From: Gimesia benthica
GTDB taxonomy: Bacteria; Planctomycetota; Planctomycetia; Planctomycetales; Planctomycetaceae
DNA: 64,000 nucleotides
Assembly (NCBI RefSeq): GCF_009720525.1
Contig: NZ_CP043930.1
Location: 7,762,001-7,826,000, forward strand
Direction of reading: 5' to 3'
Shown: piece after piece, positions 22,220 to 34,043 of the stretch
Numbering within the stretch: position 1 is the stretch's first letter
How the letters are laid out: every line of letters begins with the position of its first letter
Notes under the pieces: model-generated
The model's database searches: none
What the model was told of the DNA's origin: nothing
Seen by the model: the letters and a program-made list of their open reading frames with translations, nothing else
Program-made: the position numbers and the translations under genes

Positions 22220-23557
22220 TCAGGAAGGCTGCTGGAACAGCGAAAGCAGAGTCTCACGATAGACGGTCTCTGATTCAGCAAAGACATTCTCGTAAGAGTC
22301 GCCATTCAGGCTCCCCTCCTGAAAACGCCGTTTCGGATAAACGGGCATGGAGAGTCCGGTGACCTGTTTGATTCCCCGGCAAACGATGTCCCCTTTGAGA
22401 GCATACAGTTTACGGGGATCCCAGTCGGTCAGTTCGATAAAGGGAATCCCCTCGGCGACTTCGATGACGTTCGGCAGTGCATAGGGACTGAAACCCTGGA
22501 AGCCCAGTGAGCGGGCAGGGGCATAAGTGCGGACGTGACCGCGACTCTGTCCCCCCGAATAGGTCAATGAGTGCTTGACCGCTTCCACTCCCCAGCCTTC
22601 CTGGTAGAGCATCAGATTATTCAGCACGCTGCGAATCGTCAGCTCCGGATTCGCTTCGATCGGATAGTCTTTCAGGTTTTCATCGCCACCATCGCCGTCG
22701 ATGAGGTGCTTCCAGTGGGGATATTGCTCGCGAATCTTTTTGCACAGGGCGTACGTCATCATCGCCGCCTGCACGTCCAGCTCTTTATAGTCTTCGACGA
22801 CTTTGATTGTTTCTTTATAGTCCAGCGCATCTACCGGGACCTGCATGATTTCCAGGAACAGACTCAAATTCAACTGGTCCAGAAATTCATAAGCCTGTCT
22901 GCAGTCGCTGCCCTCACCATCGACAGAGAGCGAGAACGCTTTGAGACGGGACGGAGATTCCCCTCGCGTAATCAACGCGTGATACAGCAGCAGGAAGATC
23001 GCACCGCTGTCAATTCCTCCCGAAAACAGAACTCCGATTGGCTCCTGCTGAGGAATGGTGTCCAGCCAGCGATGTATTTCCTGAGAGACAGCGCTGATAT
23101 ACGCTTTGCCGATATCATCAAGCTTATTCGACAGTCGGTTTCGCTCGGGAGTAAAGTAGCGCGTTGCCTGTGGATTCGGGTCCGGACAGCCGATCAACTG
23201 CAGCTCGATCAGATAGTGGGCGGGAACCATCCGCGTGTAGGAGGGATGGAACTGGTTGTCGAGGCCTTCACTCTTGAGGAATTCGTAGATCTCATCAATA
23301 CGTTCGGCGATTACCAGACAGGGACCTTCCGCCCGTTTCGCCAGGAAGAAACGCATGGGTCTGCCGATGGAGCGTGCCATGCGAACACGTGTTCCCTCCT
23401 TGTGGACCAGGGCAAACTGCCCATCGATCTCCCTGATCTGTTCAGGAGAACCACTGCCCACACGTTGCGTGGCTTCTTCAAAAGTCATATTGAAAAGCAG
23501 GTTTGCCTCTGGAGCCAGCAAGTTGACAAGTCGCTCCACGTACTCGTGATGAATCAT
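22220..23557 (-). CDS. Asparagine-synthetase-like ATP-dependent amidoligase without glutaminase Cys
   Basis: A 445-residue protein with the AsnB architecture in reduced form. The N-terminal about 115 residues resemble a degraded Ntn glutaminase domain (IREIDGQFALVHKEG), but there is no Cys after the initiator Met (MIHHEY). The PP-loop ATP site is intact: GVLFSGGIDSGAIFLL near 178, and DGDGGDENL near 295 matches the second AsnB nucleotide/substrate motif. It should adenylate a carboxylate and accept a nitrogen or other nucleophile not supplied by its own glutaminase, as in beta-lactam synthetase or lasso-peptide cyclase relatives. Paired with the radical SAM gene downstream. Substrate unknown. 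Confidence 0.75.
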   Translation of the reverse strand: MIHHEYVERLVNLLAPEANLLFNMTFEEATQRVGSGSPEQIREIDGQFALVHKEGTRVRMARSIGRPMRFFLAKRAEGPCLVIAERIDEIYEFLKSEGLDNQFHPSYTRMVPAHYLIELQLIGCPDPNPQATRYFTPERNRLSNKLDDIGKAYISAVSQEIHRWLDTIPQQEPIGVLFSGGIDSGAIFLLLYHALITRGESPSRLKAFSLSVDGEGSDCRQAYEFLDQLNLSLFLEIMQVPVDALDYKETIKVVEDYKELDVQAAMMTYALCKKIREQYPHWKHLIDGDGGDENLKDYPIEANPELTIRSVLNNLMLYQEGWGVEAVKHSLTYSGGQSRGHVRTYAPARSLGFQGFSPYALPNVIEVAEGIPFIELTDWDPRKLYALKGDIVCRGIKQVTGLSMPVYPKRRFQEGSLNGDSYENVFAESETVYRETLLSLFQQPS

Positions 23558-23828
23558 TAAATCTAATCCTGAGATTTAACAGGGCCCGGAAATGAGTGAG
23601 ACTGCTCCCGTCTGCTGCCTGAATTTTATGATTCCACTAGACAAATGAAAACTCACTCCCGGGTAAACCATATTAATTTCGTGAAATTCACATTAGGATC
23701 TGATGCGACACTTTGACGCACCTCTGGGCCCGTCCTGATACAGTTTCTTGATTCATCCCTAAGCCGTTCTGGGGTTGTGAATTGCGCGCGAGTCTGGTAC
23801 TTTTTGAAAAACACATGGGAGAGGTTTT

Positions 23829-25193
23829 ATGAGTACGGGCCGCATGAGCAAATCTGTTTCTCGACGGACTTTCCTGAAGTCCAGCGCTTTGGGAATCTCT
23901 GCCGGCTGGGTTTCGGGAATGGGGATCAATGCCGGTGCAGGCTTGAAACTGAATCCGGGGCAGAAATCGGTGGTGATGATCTACCTCCCCGGTGGCCCAA
24001 CCCAGTTTGAAACGTTTGATCCCAAGCCCGAGTCTCCTGTCGAGATCAGGGGCTCCTTTCTCCCGACCCAGACCAAAGTACCGGGAGTTCAGTTCTGCGA
24101 ACTTCTGCCTCGCCTCTCCTCAATTGCTGATCGTTTTTCTGTGATCCGTACTCTGGTTGGCATGGAAAACCGGCATGAATCGTTTCAGTGCTACACCGGT
24201 CGCGCTGGGGGGAGAACAGAAGATGGTGAGCCTGCAGGCGGCTGGCCAGCCTTTGGTTCGGTGATCTCCCAACTGCTGGGCCCCGGCGCAAACGGGATGA
24301 TTCCCTACGTCGATGCGGCTCCGAAAATGAGTTATGGACCCTATAACAATAACGGGAGTCATCTGCAGGGGAATCCTTCCTGGCCTGGTTTCACCGGCTT
24401 CAAACACATTCCGTTTACGCTGGAAGGGGAAGTGAAATCAGACCTGGTGCTGCATGGCATCGACCTGGCGCGGTTGAATCAGCGGAAATCCCTGTTGCAA
24501 TCTGTGAAGCGCAGTCAGCAGCAGATCGACGGCAAAGGCTTGGATAACTTTCAGGATCAGGCTTTTGAAATGTTGACCTCCGGTCGCTTTGCCGAAGCCA
24601 TGGACCTGGAGCGGGAACCACAGTCAGTCCGCGAGCGTTACGGTGCCCTGCAGAAAACCGATCCCAGCTTTGGTGGCGCACCACAGAGTCCACAGCATCT
24701 GTTACTGGCGCGTCGACTTGTCGAGGCCGGTGTCCGTTGTGTGACCGTCGCTTTTGGCGCCTGGGACTGGCACGCCAACCGCGAGGGTTCTATTGAATAC
24801 CTGTCGAAGAAATACCTGCCGCTGTTCGATCAGTCACTGGCGGTCTTCCTGCAGGACCTGGATGAACGCGGTTTGCTGGAACAGACGACGGTCATCGTCT
24901 GGGGAGAATTCGGGCGGACTCCCCGTATCAACGCCAAAGGAGGCCGCGACCACTGGCCCGGGACACAGTCCGTTCTCATGGCAGGAGGGGGAATTCAGGG
25001 AGGCCGCATCATCGGACAAACTGACCGGGTGGGAGGTGTTCCCGCAGACCGTCCGGTGCACGTTCAGGAGATCTTTGCGACCCTCTATCGGAATATGGGC
25101 GTCGATCTGGCGACGGCCCAAATTACCGATCTCTCGGGGCGCCCCCGTTATCTGGTTGACGACAATCGATTTCCGATTCCGGAACTGTATTGA
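23829..25193 (+). CDS. DUF1501 protein with Tat leader
   Basis: A 454-residue DUF1501 protein (alkaline-phosphatase/sulfatase-like fold family abundant in planctomycetes). Twin-arginine motif SRRTFLKSSALG near residue 12 followed by a hydrophobic segment indicates Tat export. Family motifs are IYLPGGPTQFETFDPKP near 50, WGEFGRTPRINAKGGRDHWPG near 358 and VHVQEIFATLYRNMGVD near 405. The GAGG ribosome site and ATG are well placed. Unlike the two other DUF1501 genes in this window it stands alone, without a DUF1549/DUF1553 partner. Enzymatic role is not established. Confidence 0.85.
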   Translation: MSTGRMSKSVSRRTFLKSSALGISAGWVSGMGINAGAGLKLNPGQKSVVMIYLPGGPTQFETFDPKPESPVEIRGSFLPTQTKVPGVQFCELLPRLSSIADRFSVIRTLVGMENRHESFQCYTGRAGGRTEDGEPAGGWPAFGSVISQLLGPGANGMIPYVDAAPKMSYGPYNNNGSHLQGNPSWPGFTGFKHIPFTLEGEVKSDLVLHGIDLARLNQRKSLLQSVKRSQQQIDGKGLDNFQDQAFEMLTSGRFAEAMDLEREPQSVRERYGALQKTDPSFGGAPQSPQHLLLARRLVEAGVRCVTVAFGAWDWHANREGSIEYLSKKYLPLFDQSLAVFLQDLDERGLLEQTTVIVWGEFGRTPRINAKGGRDHWPGTQSVLMAGGGIQGGRIIGQTDRVGGVPADRPVHVQEIFATLYRNMGVDLATAQITDLSGRPRYLVDDNRFPIPELY

Positions 25194-25490
25194 TCACAGA
25201 TGCTACTAAGTTCTGCATACGAACCAGTCGGCCTGTTTCCTTCTTTGGTCTGGTTCTAACAGGATATCTAAGTATTCTATTTTAAGTCACTTAGCGAATC
25301 CTGGTGATCTCTCCAGCTCGTAAGCACTGTGAATCTGAACCGTTGACCTTTCAGTAAATTAGAATATACTGGTTCTCTGACTGAGGTTCATGATCTCTCG
25401 CCCAAATCAATTATCACCCGCCCTCAGTGCGCTCAAAAGAAGATCAGCGATTTTTCGACATTTCTTCATTTTACCAAAAGCAAATTCAAT

Positions 25491-28400
25491 ATGTTAAATA
25501 GCGATGTATCCTGGGATAAACCACCCAGGTCTCTCAAAGTCGGTACGCAGGATTCCAGCGAACAGTTTCGGCAGGCATTGGGCCTCGATCACGAGGGCAA
25601 CGCCACCTGCAATGAGGATCGCGATGAAATTCTCCGCTATCTGAATCTGCAACTCATCGCCAACGGATATCCTGCTGCTCTGACTGACGCAGATCGCAAT
25701 TTTGCGGATATTGCGCAGGGACTGCTGGAAAATCATCGACAGAAAAATCGCCTGCTGGTCAATCAACGCTGCCCTGTCGATCAACGTATTGAGAACTTTC
25801 TGCAGTCACATTTCAGCGATGTACCCCAAGGGGCAGAGCTGAAGCTGCCGGCCCGCACGCTGATTTTAGACCGTTTCGGTCTTGCGCGGGAATTGTCGCT
25901 TCCCATTGAAGGCGATGAGTACCATAGCGATCTGGTGCAGTCTTACCGGGTCAAGAACGGCGTACTGCATAATCCCAAGCATGACCGCCGCACTACGGTC
26001 GGGACATTTCATGTGACCGAGGGGGGCTTACCGGTCCCTGGTGACAAACGCTCCGTTCCGCGGGAAACATTCGTCAAAATGTTCCAGCATGCAATGAACC
26101 CCCCGGATGATCTGAAACTGTTCCCGTTTACTTCCGAGCAGGCAGAGCCGGCTTCGGGCTGGGCCTCGCTGCTGCTGCGTCCGATTGTCTGCCCTGAGGT
26201 CAAAGGTGTCACACCTGAAAAACGGATGGAAGTCCGGTTCTTTGCTCCCGGGACACTGGTCAGCAATCTGGATTTCGTGGAATCAATCTTCGGAAATGCC
26301 GGTGATCCGTTCGTCCCCATGAATGACTCGGGACTGGATGTGATGCACTGGACCGGACATACCGGTGCTGTAATCCTGGCTCCGCATTTAATTACACTCA
26401 CCAAGAAAGAACTCGGTCTGCCTCACTGGGATGATGCCACTGTGCGTCAGCAGCGCGACAGTATGTGCTGGAAAACCGAAGACGAATTCTACAATGACGG
26501 CATGGCGTTTAAACTGACCTGCCGTACCGAAGAAGGCGTGATCGTAACTCTGATTGCAGATAACTATTTTGGTTACTGCAAGAAAGAGGTCAAAACACAG
26601 ATCAGCTACTCGGCCAATCTGTTCGGTAACGCTGAGGAAGAACACGCGGGCGGAACCATGGCGTATCCCAGCTACAACCTGGGTGAAGGCTTCCAGGTTA
26701 ACAGCGTACGCTACAATGGACGCACCTTTGACGATGTGATCCAGGATTACGGCGATCATATCGAAGGACAGCCTGAGGGATACGGCATTGACAGTGTCTA
26801 TCCGGAACTGGTCTACATCCCGGAAGATGCCTATGCCAGCCTGCCGGAACAGTGCATTCGCTGGACCCGCGGGGGGAGAGAGCATTCCATTCCGCTGTTA
26901 CCCGGTCAGGTCTATATGGCACCCTCCGGCTACCATCTGCGGATGGAGAAGCACCCTGCGGCTCCCTCCTGGAGAATCGTGGGAACCACCGGGGAAGGGA
27001 TCTTTTGTCACAAACCGTGTACGGTGTCCGGCGGTGGAAAAAGTGAAATCAGTAAATCGATTCAGGACTACATGCTCTATGGCCCCGTGTTCGTCTCCAA
27101 TTATGAGAAAGACATGGAAGCCGTTCGCGAAATCATCGAGAAAGATTATTCCGATCGCTGGCTTGAGCCACTGCCGGAAGGACACCCTGATCTGAAACCA
27201 AGCCGAGGTGTGCTTGATCTGCATCGCTCGCTGGGAAGTGTGATCAAACTGCTCACTCCTTCGCCGGCTTATACTCCCGAGTTCAACGAGTGGCTGAATT
27301 CCATTCCCGATCATATTCTGGCCCTGGTCTTCATTATCAAGCGAATTTACTGGTCCAGTTGGGGCGAAGACTGGGACAACCACTTCGGCGTGGACATTGT
27401 CAACGGTAATCACGGTCATGAACTGAAATACCGCGAGCGGAAACTGGTCGGAACCTATCTGCGTGTCGGTCTGTTTTCGCTGACAGGCTGGCGGACATTC
27501 AAGGTCCGCCAGGACTTTATCGCTTCGCTGAAGATTCAGACGGAAGACGATATCAGTGCGTCAGTCATCGTGCCTTCGCGCGATTTGCCTTACCTGGCGG
27601 AAGGGGAGAACAGCGAGAGCTGCAAATTTGTGATCAACAGTGAATACCGTCTGTTCCAGCGGCCCGATGACGCGATTGTGCGTGGTCTCGACAAACAGAC
27701 CGAACTGGATCTCAGCAAGCCGGGGAATTTCATTTCCAACTTCGAACCGCTGAGCATCGACCAGGTTCGTGAGATGAGCAAGTACGTCGTCGATTTTGAC
27801 GCGTTCAGCCCGCCGATGCAGGACATGTTGCGTTCCGCAGAAGAATCCAACAGCAGTTACGTCGTCTGTTCGGCTAATCCACGACAGATCGACGGTAAGC
27901 CGACCAAAAACCCACGTTATCTGCAGACCCGTCCCGACCTGGTCAAACCGTTCAATACCTATGTGGCCAAAATGGCGACACGCCTCTTCCGGGCAATTCC
28001 GGCTGATCAGCCAGTACATAACCCGGTAAATGCCGTCATGGTCGGTCGCCGGAATAATCCTCCGGAAAAAGAGAAGGGCATCCGCAGTCTGGCCGTTTAT
28101 TCGCCCATTCATTATCAGGAACTTCCTGAACTGTTCATGGACTTTGTCTGCTCTCTGACCGGAAAGAGTCCTTCCACAACCGGGGCAGGTAGTGAAGGGG
28201 CATTAACCAAGGGGCCGTTCAATGCACTGCGTCCTTCCGCAGACCTCAACAGTGCCCTGGTCGGTTATATCCTGACGGGCTATTCAGGCTTCTCTACAGC
28301 AGCAGGTCACATCGGTCCCAATGTGCGGGTTGACCATGACATCAGTCTGCTGATTCCGGAGATCTGGTGCCGCATGTCACCAGAAGAACGTTCGCCTGAA

Positions 28401-29042
28401 TTCCTCATTCGGGAAGGACTGCTGGAACCGATCAAAGACTTTGAGCATGAAGGTGTGCAGATTCCTGCCAGCCGGCTTGGATATCGCATCACTTACAAGT
28501 TCCTGCTCCGCTTCTTCGGTCGTGTCTTTGACAACCCTGCCTCCGTATTTGATGAGACGATACTCAAACCGGAAAAGCAGGACCTGGAATCCTTCGTCGA
28601 TGGTATCCAGCATATCGCCGAAGCCCAGCAGCGTGTGGCTCTACAGTACTTCGAAGATGGTGGCTATGAAGAGGCCTGTCCTCCGTTGCAGGCGATTCTG
28701 TCAATCATGGCACATGGCAACTGGCAGGGGCATACCATCCATGATAAGGAAGTCCGCGATCTGTTTACCCGGGAGAACCTGCTGCAGAGCGACTGGTACC
28801 AGGAGCGACTGGCCGCACGCCAGGAGCGGGAATCTGACTTACTCAAACGGCACTTGGAATACCTGGATCGGTTCAGCGTTCAGCCTGGATACGACCGGGA
28901 ACTTGTGCGTTTGCAGATCCCTGAACGGCGTAAATGGGTCGAGGAGCAACTGGCTCACGTCAGTTCCCCTGCTTACCTGGAAGAGCTGAAAGGCACGATT
29001 GGCGCCGAGCCGACAAAAGATTTAAAAGGGACCGCGAAATAA
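25491..29042 (+). CDS. 1183-residue soluble protein, possible PPi-type phosphoenolpyruvate carboxykinase
   Basis: A very long single-frame protein with no signal peptide or membrane segment. Notable segments are [20 protein letters not shown] (about 360), a glycine-rich phosphate-loop-like stretch [14 protein letters not shown] (about 510), and a second one, [21 protein letters not shown] (about 890), followed by [20 protein letters not shown]. Size, cytosolic character and Gly-Lys-Ser loops fit the third class of PEP carboxykinase (PPi-dependent, about 1100-1180 residues, known from Entamoeba and Propionibacterium), which would interconvert PEP + CO2 + Pi and oxaloacetate + PPi. This is recall-based and unverified. 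If wrong, it is a large unknown protein. It is flanked upstream by 297 bases without a gene. Confidence 0.5.
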   Translation: MLNSDVSWDKPPRSLKVGTQDSSEQFRQALGLDHEGNATCNEDRDEILRYLNLQLIANGYPAALTDADRNFADIAQGLLENHRQKNRLLVNQRCPVDQRIENFLQSHFSDVPQGAELKLPARTLILDRFGLARELSLPIEGDEYHSDLVQSYRVKNGVLHNPKHDRRTTVGTFHVTEGGLPVPGDKRSVPRETFVKMFQHAMNPPDDLKLFPFTSEQAEPASGWASLLLRPIVCPEVKGVTPEKRMEVRFFAPGTLVSNLDFVESIFGNAGDPFVPMNDSGLDVMHWTGHTGAVILAPHLITLTKKELGLPHWDDATVRQQRDSMCWKTEDEFYNDGMAFKLTCRTEEGVIVTLIADNYFGYCKKEVKTQISYSANLFGNAEEEHAGGTMAYPSYNLGEGFQVNSVRYNGRTFDDVIQDYGDHIEGQPEGYGIDSVYPELVYIPEDAYASLPEQCIRWTRGGREHSIPLLPGQVYMAPSGYHLRMEKHPAAPSWRIVGTTGEGIFCHKPCTVSGGGKSEISKSIQDYMLYGPVFVSNYEKDMEAVREIIEKDYSDRWLEPLPEGHPDLKPSRGVLDLHRSLGSVIKLLTPSPAYTPEFNEWLNSIPDHILALVFIIKRIYWSSWGEDWDNHFGVDIVNGNHGHELKYRERKLVGTYLRVGLFSLTGWRTFKVRQDFIASLKIQTEDDISASVIVPSRDLPYLAEGENSESCKFVINSEYRLFQRPDDAIVRGLDKQTELDLSKPGNFISNFEPLSIDQVREMSKYVVDFDAFSPPMQDMLRSAEESNSSYVVCSANPRQIDGKPTKNPRYLQTRPDLVKPFNTYVAKMATRLFRAIPADQPVHNPVNAVMVGRRNNPPEKEKGIRSLAVYSPIHYQELPELFMDFVCSLTGKSPSTTGAGSEGALTKGPFNALRPSADLNSALVGYILTGYSGFSTAAGHIGPNVRVDHDISLLIPEIWCRMSPEERSPEFLIREGLLEPIKDFEHEGVQIPASRLGYRITYKFLLRFFGRVFDNPASVFDETILKPEKQDLESFVDGIQHIAEAQQRVALQYFEDGGYEEACPPLQAILSIMAHGNWQGHTIHDKEVRDLFTRENLLQSDWYQERLAARQERESDLLKRHLEYLDRFSVQPGYDRELVRLQIPERRKWVEEQLAHVSSPAYLEELKGTIGAEPTKDLKGTAK

Positions 29043-29241
29043 GCCGCGCGCCTGCTGTATTTCTTTCGTACTGATCTGTTAGAATGCTGGCTGTCATTGC
29101 GCACCCTGAACCCCTGATTTTGTGTCAGTAAGGTGCGGGGTGTCGTAATTTACAGCGTATTCCGGCGATGGATGCTGCCGGAAATCGCGATCTCTCACGC
29201 CGCATTCCCAACATCAGTGAAAAGTACAGGTTTTTAGAAGT

Positions 29242-32200
29242 ATGTTCGACCGTGCCGCTCGTATCGAAGCCCTTTATGCCGCTGTCCAGCAACGAATTCT
29301 GATTCTGGACGGGGCGATGGGGACGATGATCCAGAACCATAAGCTCAAGGAAGCCGATTATCGGGGCAAACGGTTCGCTGATTATCACATGGATATCGCA
29401 GGTAACAACGATCTCCTGTCGTTGACTCAGCCGGACATCATCCGCGAAATCCATCGTGAATACCTTGAGGCCGGCGCGGACATCATTGAGGCCAATACAT
29501 TTAACGCGACCCGTCTCTCGCAGAGCGACTACGAGATGGAGGAACTGGTCTACGAGCTGAACTTTGAATCAGCGAAACTGGCCCGCGAAGTGGCTGACGA
29601 ATTCACTGCCGCCAATCCGGAGAAACCACGCTGGGTCGCGGGGATTTTGGGCCCCACCAGCCGCACCTGTTCGATCTCACCCGATGTAAACGATCCGGGT
29701 GCCCGCAATGTCACCTACGATGAGCTGGTAGAGAACTACCTTGAATCAATCGACGGGCTGGTCAAAGGGGGCACCGATCTGCTCCTGATCGAGACCATCT
29801 TCGATACACTGAATGCGAAAGCAGCCGTCTTTGCCGTTCACACGTACTTTGAGCGGGAAAACATCGAACTGCCCATCATGATCTCCGGGACGATCACCGA
29901 TGCCTCAGGACGGACATTATCGGGGCAGACGACGGAAGCCTTCTGGAACTCGCTGGCACATGCCCGCCCGTTCTCGATCGGTCTGAACTGTGCGCTGGGA
30001 GCTCAGGAACTCAGACAGTACGTGAAAGAGCTGTCGCGCGTCGCGGATACTTACGTTTCAGCGCACCCCAATGCGGGACTGCCGAACGAATTCGGTGAGT
30101 ACGATCAGAGTGCCTCCGAGATGGCTGCCATCGTCGACGAATTTGCTACCAGCGGCTTTCTGAACATCCTCGGTGGCTGTTGTGGTACGACGCCCGCTCA
30201 CATCAAAGCCATTGCACAGGCGATGGAAGGCAAGCCGCCCCGCAAGATTCCCGAAATCGAACCCGCACTCCGGCTTTCCGGTCTGGAGCCGTTGAACATC
30301 ACGAAAGAGAGTCTGTTCACGAATGTGGGCGAACGCTGTAACGTCACCGGTTCGGCCCGGTTCAAGCGACTGATCAAGGAGTCCGATTACGATACGGCTC
30401 TGGAAGTCGCGCTGCAGCAGGTCCAGAACGGCGCTGACATCATGGATGTCAACATGGACGAAGGCATGCTTGATGCCGTGGCTGCGATGACCTCGTTTCT
30501 GAATCTGGTCGCGACAGAACCGGAAATCGCCCGGGTTCCCGTCATGGTCGACTCATCCAAGTGGGAAGTCATCGAAGCCGGTCTGAAATGCATTCAGGGC
30601 AAACCGATTGTCAACTCGATCAGCCTTAAAGAAGGGGAAGCAGAGTTTCTGGACAAGGCACGCCTCTGTCAGCGCTACGGGGCGGCCGTGGTTATCATGG
30701 CCTTCGACGAAGACGGGCAGGCCGATACAAAACAGCGTAAGATTGAAATCTGCGAACGCTCGTACCGCCTGTTGTTAGACAAGCTCGATTTCGCTCCGCA
30801 GGACATCATTTTCGACCCGAATATCTTCGCCGTCGCTACCGGGATCGATGAGCATAACAACTACGCCGTCGACTTCATCGAAGCGACCGACTGGATTCAT
30901 AAAAACCTGCCTCACGTGAGTATTTCCGGGGGCGTTTCCAACGTTTCATTCTCCTTCCGGGGAAATAACCCGGTTCGTGAAGCCATTCACTCGGTCTTTC
31001 TCTATCACGCCATTCAGGTCGGCATGAATATGGGGATCGTGAATGCCAGCCAGCTGGCCGTTTACGACGATCTGCCCGCAGAGCTCAAGGAGAAGGTTGA
31101 GGATGTGATCCTGAACCGGAATTCCAACGCCACCGAGGCCCTGCTGGAAATCGCCGAAAAATACCGTGGTGATGGGAAAACAGGGGGGACATCGACTGAA
31201 GACCTTACCTGGCGCGAACTGCCGGTGACCGAACGCATCGCCCATGCACTGGTGAAGGGGATCTCGACATACATCATCGAAGATTCCGAAGAAGCCCGTC
31301 AGCAGTTACCCCGTCCGCTGGATGTGATCGAAGGTCCGCTGATGGATGGCATGAATGTCGTCGGTGATCTCTTCGGGGCAGGCAAGATGTTCCTTCCGCA
31401 GGTGGTGAAATCGGCCCGCGTGATGAAGCAGGCCGTCGCCTATCTGCAGCCCTACATCGAAGAGGAAAAAACGGAATCCAGTAAGACCAACGGTCGCATC
31501 CTGATGGCAACCGTGAAGGGGGACGTCCACGATATCGGCAAGAATATCGTCGGCGTTGTCCTGCAGTGTAATAACTTCGAAGTCGTCGATCTCGGCGTGA
31601 TGGTCCCCTGTGAAACCATTCTGCAGACCGCCCGTGAAAAAGAGTGTGACATCATCGGCCTGTCCGGCCTGATCACTCCGTCTCTGGATGAAATGGTCAC
31701 CGTGGCCTGTGAAATGGAACGGCTGGAGATGGATCTTCCCCTGTTGATCGGCGGTGCTACCACGTCCAAGGCACATACCGCGGTCAAGATCGAACCACAG
31801 TACAAACGCAATCAGGTCGTCTACGTGCCTGACGCTTCCCGGGCCGTCGGTGTGGCCAGTTCGCTGCTGTCAGATGAACATCATGCCAAGTATGTCAAAG
31901 GAATTAAAGAGGAGTATGCTGAGGTCCGCGTGCGGGTCGCTAATCGTAAACCGCAGGGCGCGCCAGTCCCTTATGCGGAAGCCGTTAAACAGGGCCTGCA
32001 GATCGACTGGGATAACTACACGCCACCCACCCCCGGCTTTACAGGCACTCAGGTTCTCGACAATTACCCGCTGGAAGATCTGGTGAAATACATCGACTGG
32101 ACTCCCTTCTTCATCAGCTGGGATCTGGTCGGCAAGTATCCGCGGATTCTGGAAGACGAAATCATCGGCGAAGCGGCCCGCGATCTGTTTAAGAATGCAC

Positions 32201-32958
32201 AGGCGATGCTGCAGAAGATCATTGACGAAAAACTGCTCACCGCGCGCGCCGTCATCGGCTTCTGGCCCGCCAACCGCGTCAACGGCGATGACATCGAAGT
32301 CTACGATAACACCGACCGCGAGCACACGATTGCCCGCCTGCATCACATCCGCCAGCAGATCCGCAAGCGGGGACAGGAAGAGGCACCGTTGATGTCGCTC
32401 GCGGACTTCGTCGCCCCGAAAGAGAGTGGGAAAATCGACTATATCGGCGGCTTCGTCGTCACCGCGGGTATCGGGGCCGAAGAAATCGCCCGGAAGTATC
32501 AGGAAGACCACGATGACTACAACAGCATCATGGTCAAGGCCCTCGCTGACCGTCTGGCAGAAGCGTTTGCTGAGCATCTGCACGAACGGGTCCGCAAGGA
32601 GTTCTGGGGCTATGCTGCCTCAGAAACGCTCGACAATGAAGCTTTGATCAAGGAACAGTACACGGGAATCCGTCCCGCTCCCGGCTATCCGGCCTGTCCC
32701 GATCATACCGAAAAGGACACGTTGTTCAAGATGCTCAATGCCACCTCTGAAATCGGCGTGAGCCTCACAGATCACTTCGCGATGACCCCGGCTGCCGCGG
32801 TTTCGGGCTGGTATCTTTCCTACCCGGAATCACGTTATTTCCACGTCGGCAAGATCGACAGGGACCAGCTGGAATCATTGGCCGAACGGAAGCAGATGTC
32901 GCACGACGAACTCTCCCGCTGGCTGCGTCCTGTCCTGCTGGATGAGAACGGAAACTGA
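29242..32958 (+). CDS. metH: Cobalamin-dependent methionine synthase
   Basis: A 1238-residue full-length MetH. Domain order: homocysteine-binding barrel (1-about 325) with zinc cysteines in GLNCALG (about 250) and GGCCGTTP (about 313-314); methyltetrahydrofolate-binding pterin barrel (about 350-630, [14 protein letters not shown]); cap and B12 domain with the lower-ligand motif [11 protein letters not shown] (His763); and SAM-dependent reactivation domain (about 910-1238, with [12 protein letters not shown]). It transfers methyl from CH3-THF to homocysteine. I looked for a cobalamin riboswitch in the 199 bases upstream and do not see a B12 box. Confidence 0.97.
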   Translation: MFDRAARIEALYAAVQQRILILDGAMGTMIQNHKLKEADYRGKRFADYHMDIAGNNDLLSLTQPDIIREIHREYLEAGADIIEANTFNATRLSQSDYEMEELVYELNFESAKLAREVADEFTAANPEKPRWVAGILGPTSRTCSISPDVNDPGARNVTYDELVENYLESIDGLVKGGTDLLLIETIFDTLNAKAAVFAVHTYFERENIELPIMISGTITDASGRTLSGQTTEAFWNSLAHARPFSIGLNCALGAQELRQYVKELSRVADTYVSAHPNAGLPNEFGEYDQSASEMAAIVDEFATSGFLNILGGCCGTTPAHIKAIAQAMEGKPPRKIPEIEPALRLSGLEPLNITKESLFTNVGERCNVTGSARFKRLIKESDYDTALEVALQQVQNGADIMDVNMDEGMLDAVAAMTSFLNLVATEPEIARVPVMVDSSKWEVIEAGLKCIQGKPIVNSISLKEGEAEFLDKARLCQRYGAAVVIMAFDEDGQADTKQRKIEICERSYRLLLDKLDFAPQDIIFDPNIFAVATGIDEHNNYAVDFIEATDWIHKNLPHVSISGGVSNVSFSFRGNNPVREAIHSVFLYHAIQVGMNMGIVNASQLAVYDDLPAELKEKVEDVILNRNSNATEALLEIAEKYRGDGKTGGTSTEDLTWRELPVTERIAHALVKGISTYIIEDSEEARQQLPRPLDVIEGPLMDGMNVVGDLFGAGKMFLPQVVKSARVMKQAVAYLQPYIEEEKTESSKTNGRILMATVKGDVHDIGKNIVGVVLQCNNFEVVDLGVMVPCETILQTAREKECDIIGLSGLITPSLDEMVTVACEMERLEMDLPLLIGGATTSKAHTAVKIEPQYKRNQVVYVPDASRAVGVASSLLSDEHHAKYVKGIKEEYAEVRVRVANRKPQGAPVPYAEAVKQGLQIDWDNYTPPTPGFTGTQVLDNYPLEDLVKYIDWTPFFISWDLVGKYPRILEDEIIGEAARDLFKNAQAMLQKIIDEKLLTARAVIGFWPANRVNGDDIEVYDNTDREHTIARLHHIRQQIRKRGQEEAPLMSLADFVAPKESGKIDYIGGFVVTAGIGAEEIARKYQEDHDDYNSIMVKALADRLAEAFAEHLHERVRKEFWGYAASETLDNEALIKEQYTGIRPAPGYPACPDHTEKDTLFKMLNATSEIGVSLTDHFAMTPAAAVSGWYLSYPESRYFHVGKIDRDQLESLAERKQMSHDELSRWLRPVLLDENGN

Positions 32959-33612
32959 TCACGCTTTGCGAATCGTCACGCCGCGTGGATGCTGCTGATT
33001 CGGTTCCCAGAGCTTGATTTCAATCTCGTCTGACCGCTGTTCTTCGTACTGGAGAATCCGGCTGAATACAAACCAGAAATCGGAGAGTCGATTCAGGTAC
33101 TGACACACAGCCGGGTTCACGGGGTCTTCGATTTCCCAGACTTTGAGCTCCGCTTCACGGACCATTGTGCGGATATCATGCGAGATCAACACCCGCAGGC
33201 TTCCCTGTGGCAGGATAAACGAATCCAGCGGCTCCAGAATCGGCGTCAGTTCTCCGATCAGCGCGGTGATTTCTTCTACCTTCTCCAGTGGAAAGCGGCC
33301 TGCGGTCTCGCCCTCCTTGAACGGAGTGCTCAAATCCGAACCCAGATCATACATCTCCTGTTGAAATGAGTGTGCCAGTTCGGTCAGGTTCAGCTGACAG
33401 GTCACGTCCTCCGCCAGGGGAAGATGCAGCACATCCTGGTCGCAGGCGAAAATAAAATACCCCAGTTTGACAGCAATCTGTTCCACCACCGCCAATGCCT
33501 GAATCCGCTTCGATGCCTTAGGCACCCGCGAGCCATCGTTGATATACGTTTCTCCCGCGTCTCCCGTTTTGGTGACGATCATATTCAGGTGCACTTTACC
33601 GCGTGCCGCCAT
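32959..33612 (-). CDS. Divergent PduO-type cobalamin adenosyltransferase-like protein
   Basis: A 217-residue protein with the PduO-type ATP:cob(I)alamin adenosyltransferase opening TKTGDAGETYINDGSRVPKASKRI (residues 14-37). The next family block, normally R-x-E-A-x-G-x-x-DELN, reads RIQALAVVEQIAVKLG. The C-terminal R-x-x-CRRAE block reads RTMVREAELKV, so key substrate residues are altered. It may be an inactive or repurposed member, for example a cobalamin carrier. I chose ATG 33612 (MAARGKVHLN) because the upstream in-frame extension to 33741 lacks family character. It abuts metH convergently, stop to stop, a suggestive cobalamin context. Confidence 0.65.
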   Translation of the reverse strand: MAARGKVHLNMIVTKTGDAGETYINDGSRVPKASKRIQALAVVEQIAVKLGYFIFACDQDVLHLPLAEDVTCQLNLTELAHSFQQEMYDLGSDLSTPFKEGETAGRFPLEKVEEITALIGELTPILEPLDSFILPQGSLRVLISHDIRTMVREAELKVWEIEDPVNPAVCQYLNRLSDFWFVFSRILQYEEQRSDEIEIKLWEPNQQHPRGVTIRKA

Positions 33613-33904
33613 GGTAGCAATCCTTATTTTCTGTAGATGGTCTTGGGAAAAACACGCTCCAGCGTACTGATTTTCTGGGAAGATCATAGCCCGTTTTAGT
33701 CGGAACAGAGAGTCAGAACAGCTTGAAAACAGGGTTTTCACCTCAGGATCACCAAAACAGAATTGAAAAAACCGTTACAGCAGGAATCAATGTTACTGAT
33801 CCCGCCTGCATCCCGTCTCGGGGCTGTAAATGTGACTTTACAAGCAGACTTACACAATATATACTTCGACCGAAGCCCATGCCTTACAGCTATTTCGGGC
33901 TTCT

Positions 33905-33989
<85 letters not shown>

Positions 33990-34008
33990 CTTTCAATCTG
34001 AACTTTAA

Positions 34009-34043
34009 AACGCTGAATCGCTTTCGCCGGTTCAGCGTTTTTT
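34009..34043 (+). terminator. Rho-independent terminator after tRNA-Ser
   Basis: AACGCTGAA (34009-34017) pairs with TTCAGCGTT (34031-34039) and runs directly into TTTTTT (34038-34043). It starts 20 bases after the tRNA 3' end. Confidence 0.85.

Noticed and set aside
22571-23560. 329-residue open frame antisense to the asparagine-synthetase-like gene
   Set aside because: The opposite strand has an intact PP-loop enzyme with a proper start; this frame has no recognisable motif.
29043-29241. Cobalamin or SAM riboswitch upstream of metH
   Set aside because: Searched by eye for a B12 box and for paired GAGG/CCTC-type riboswitch stems; none found.
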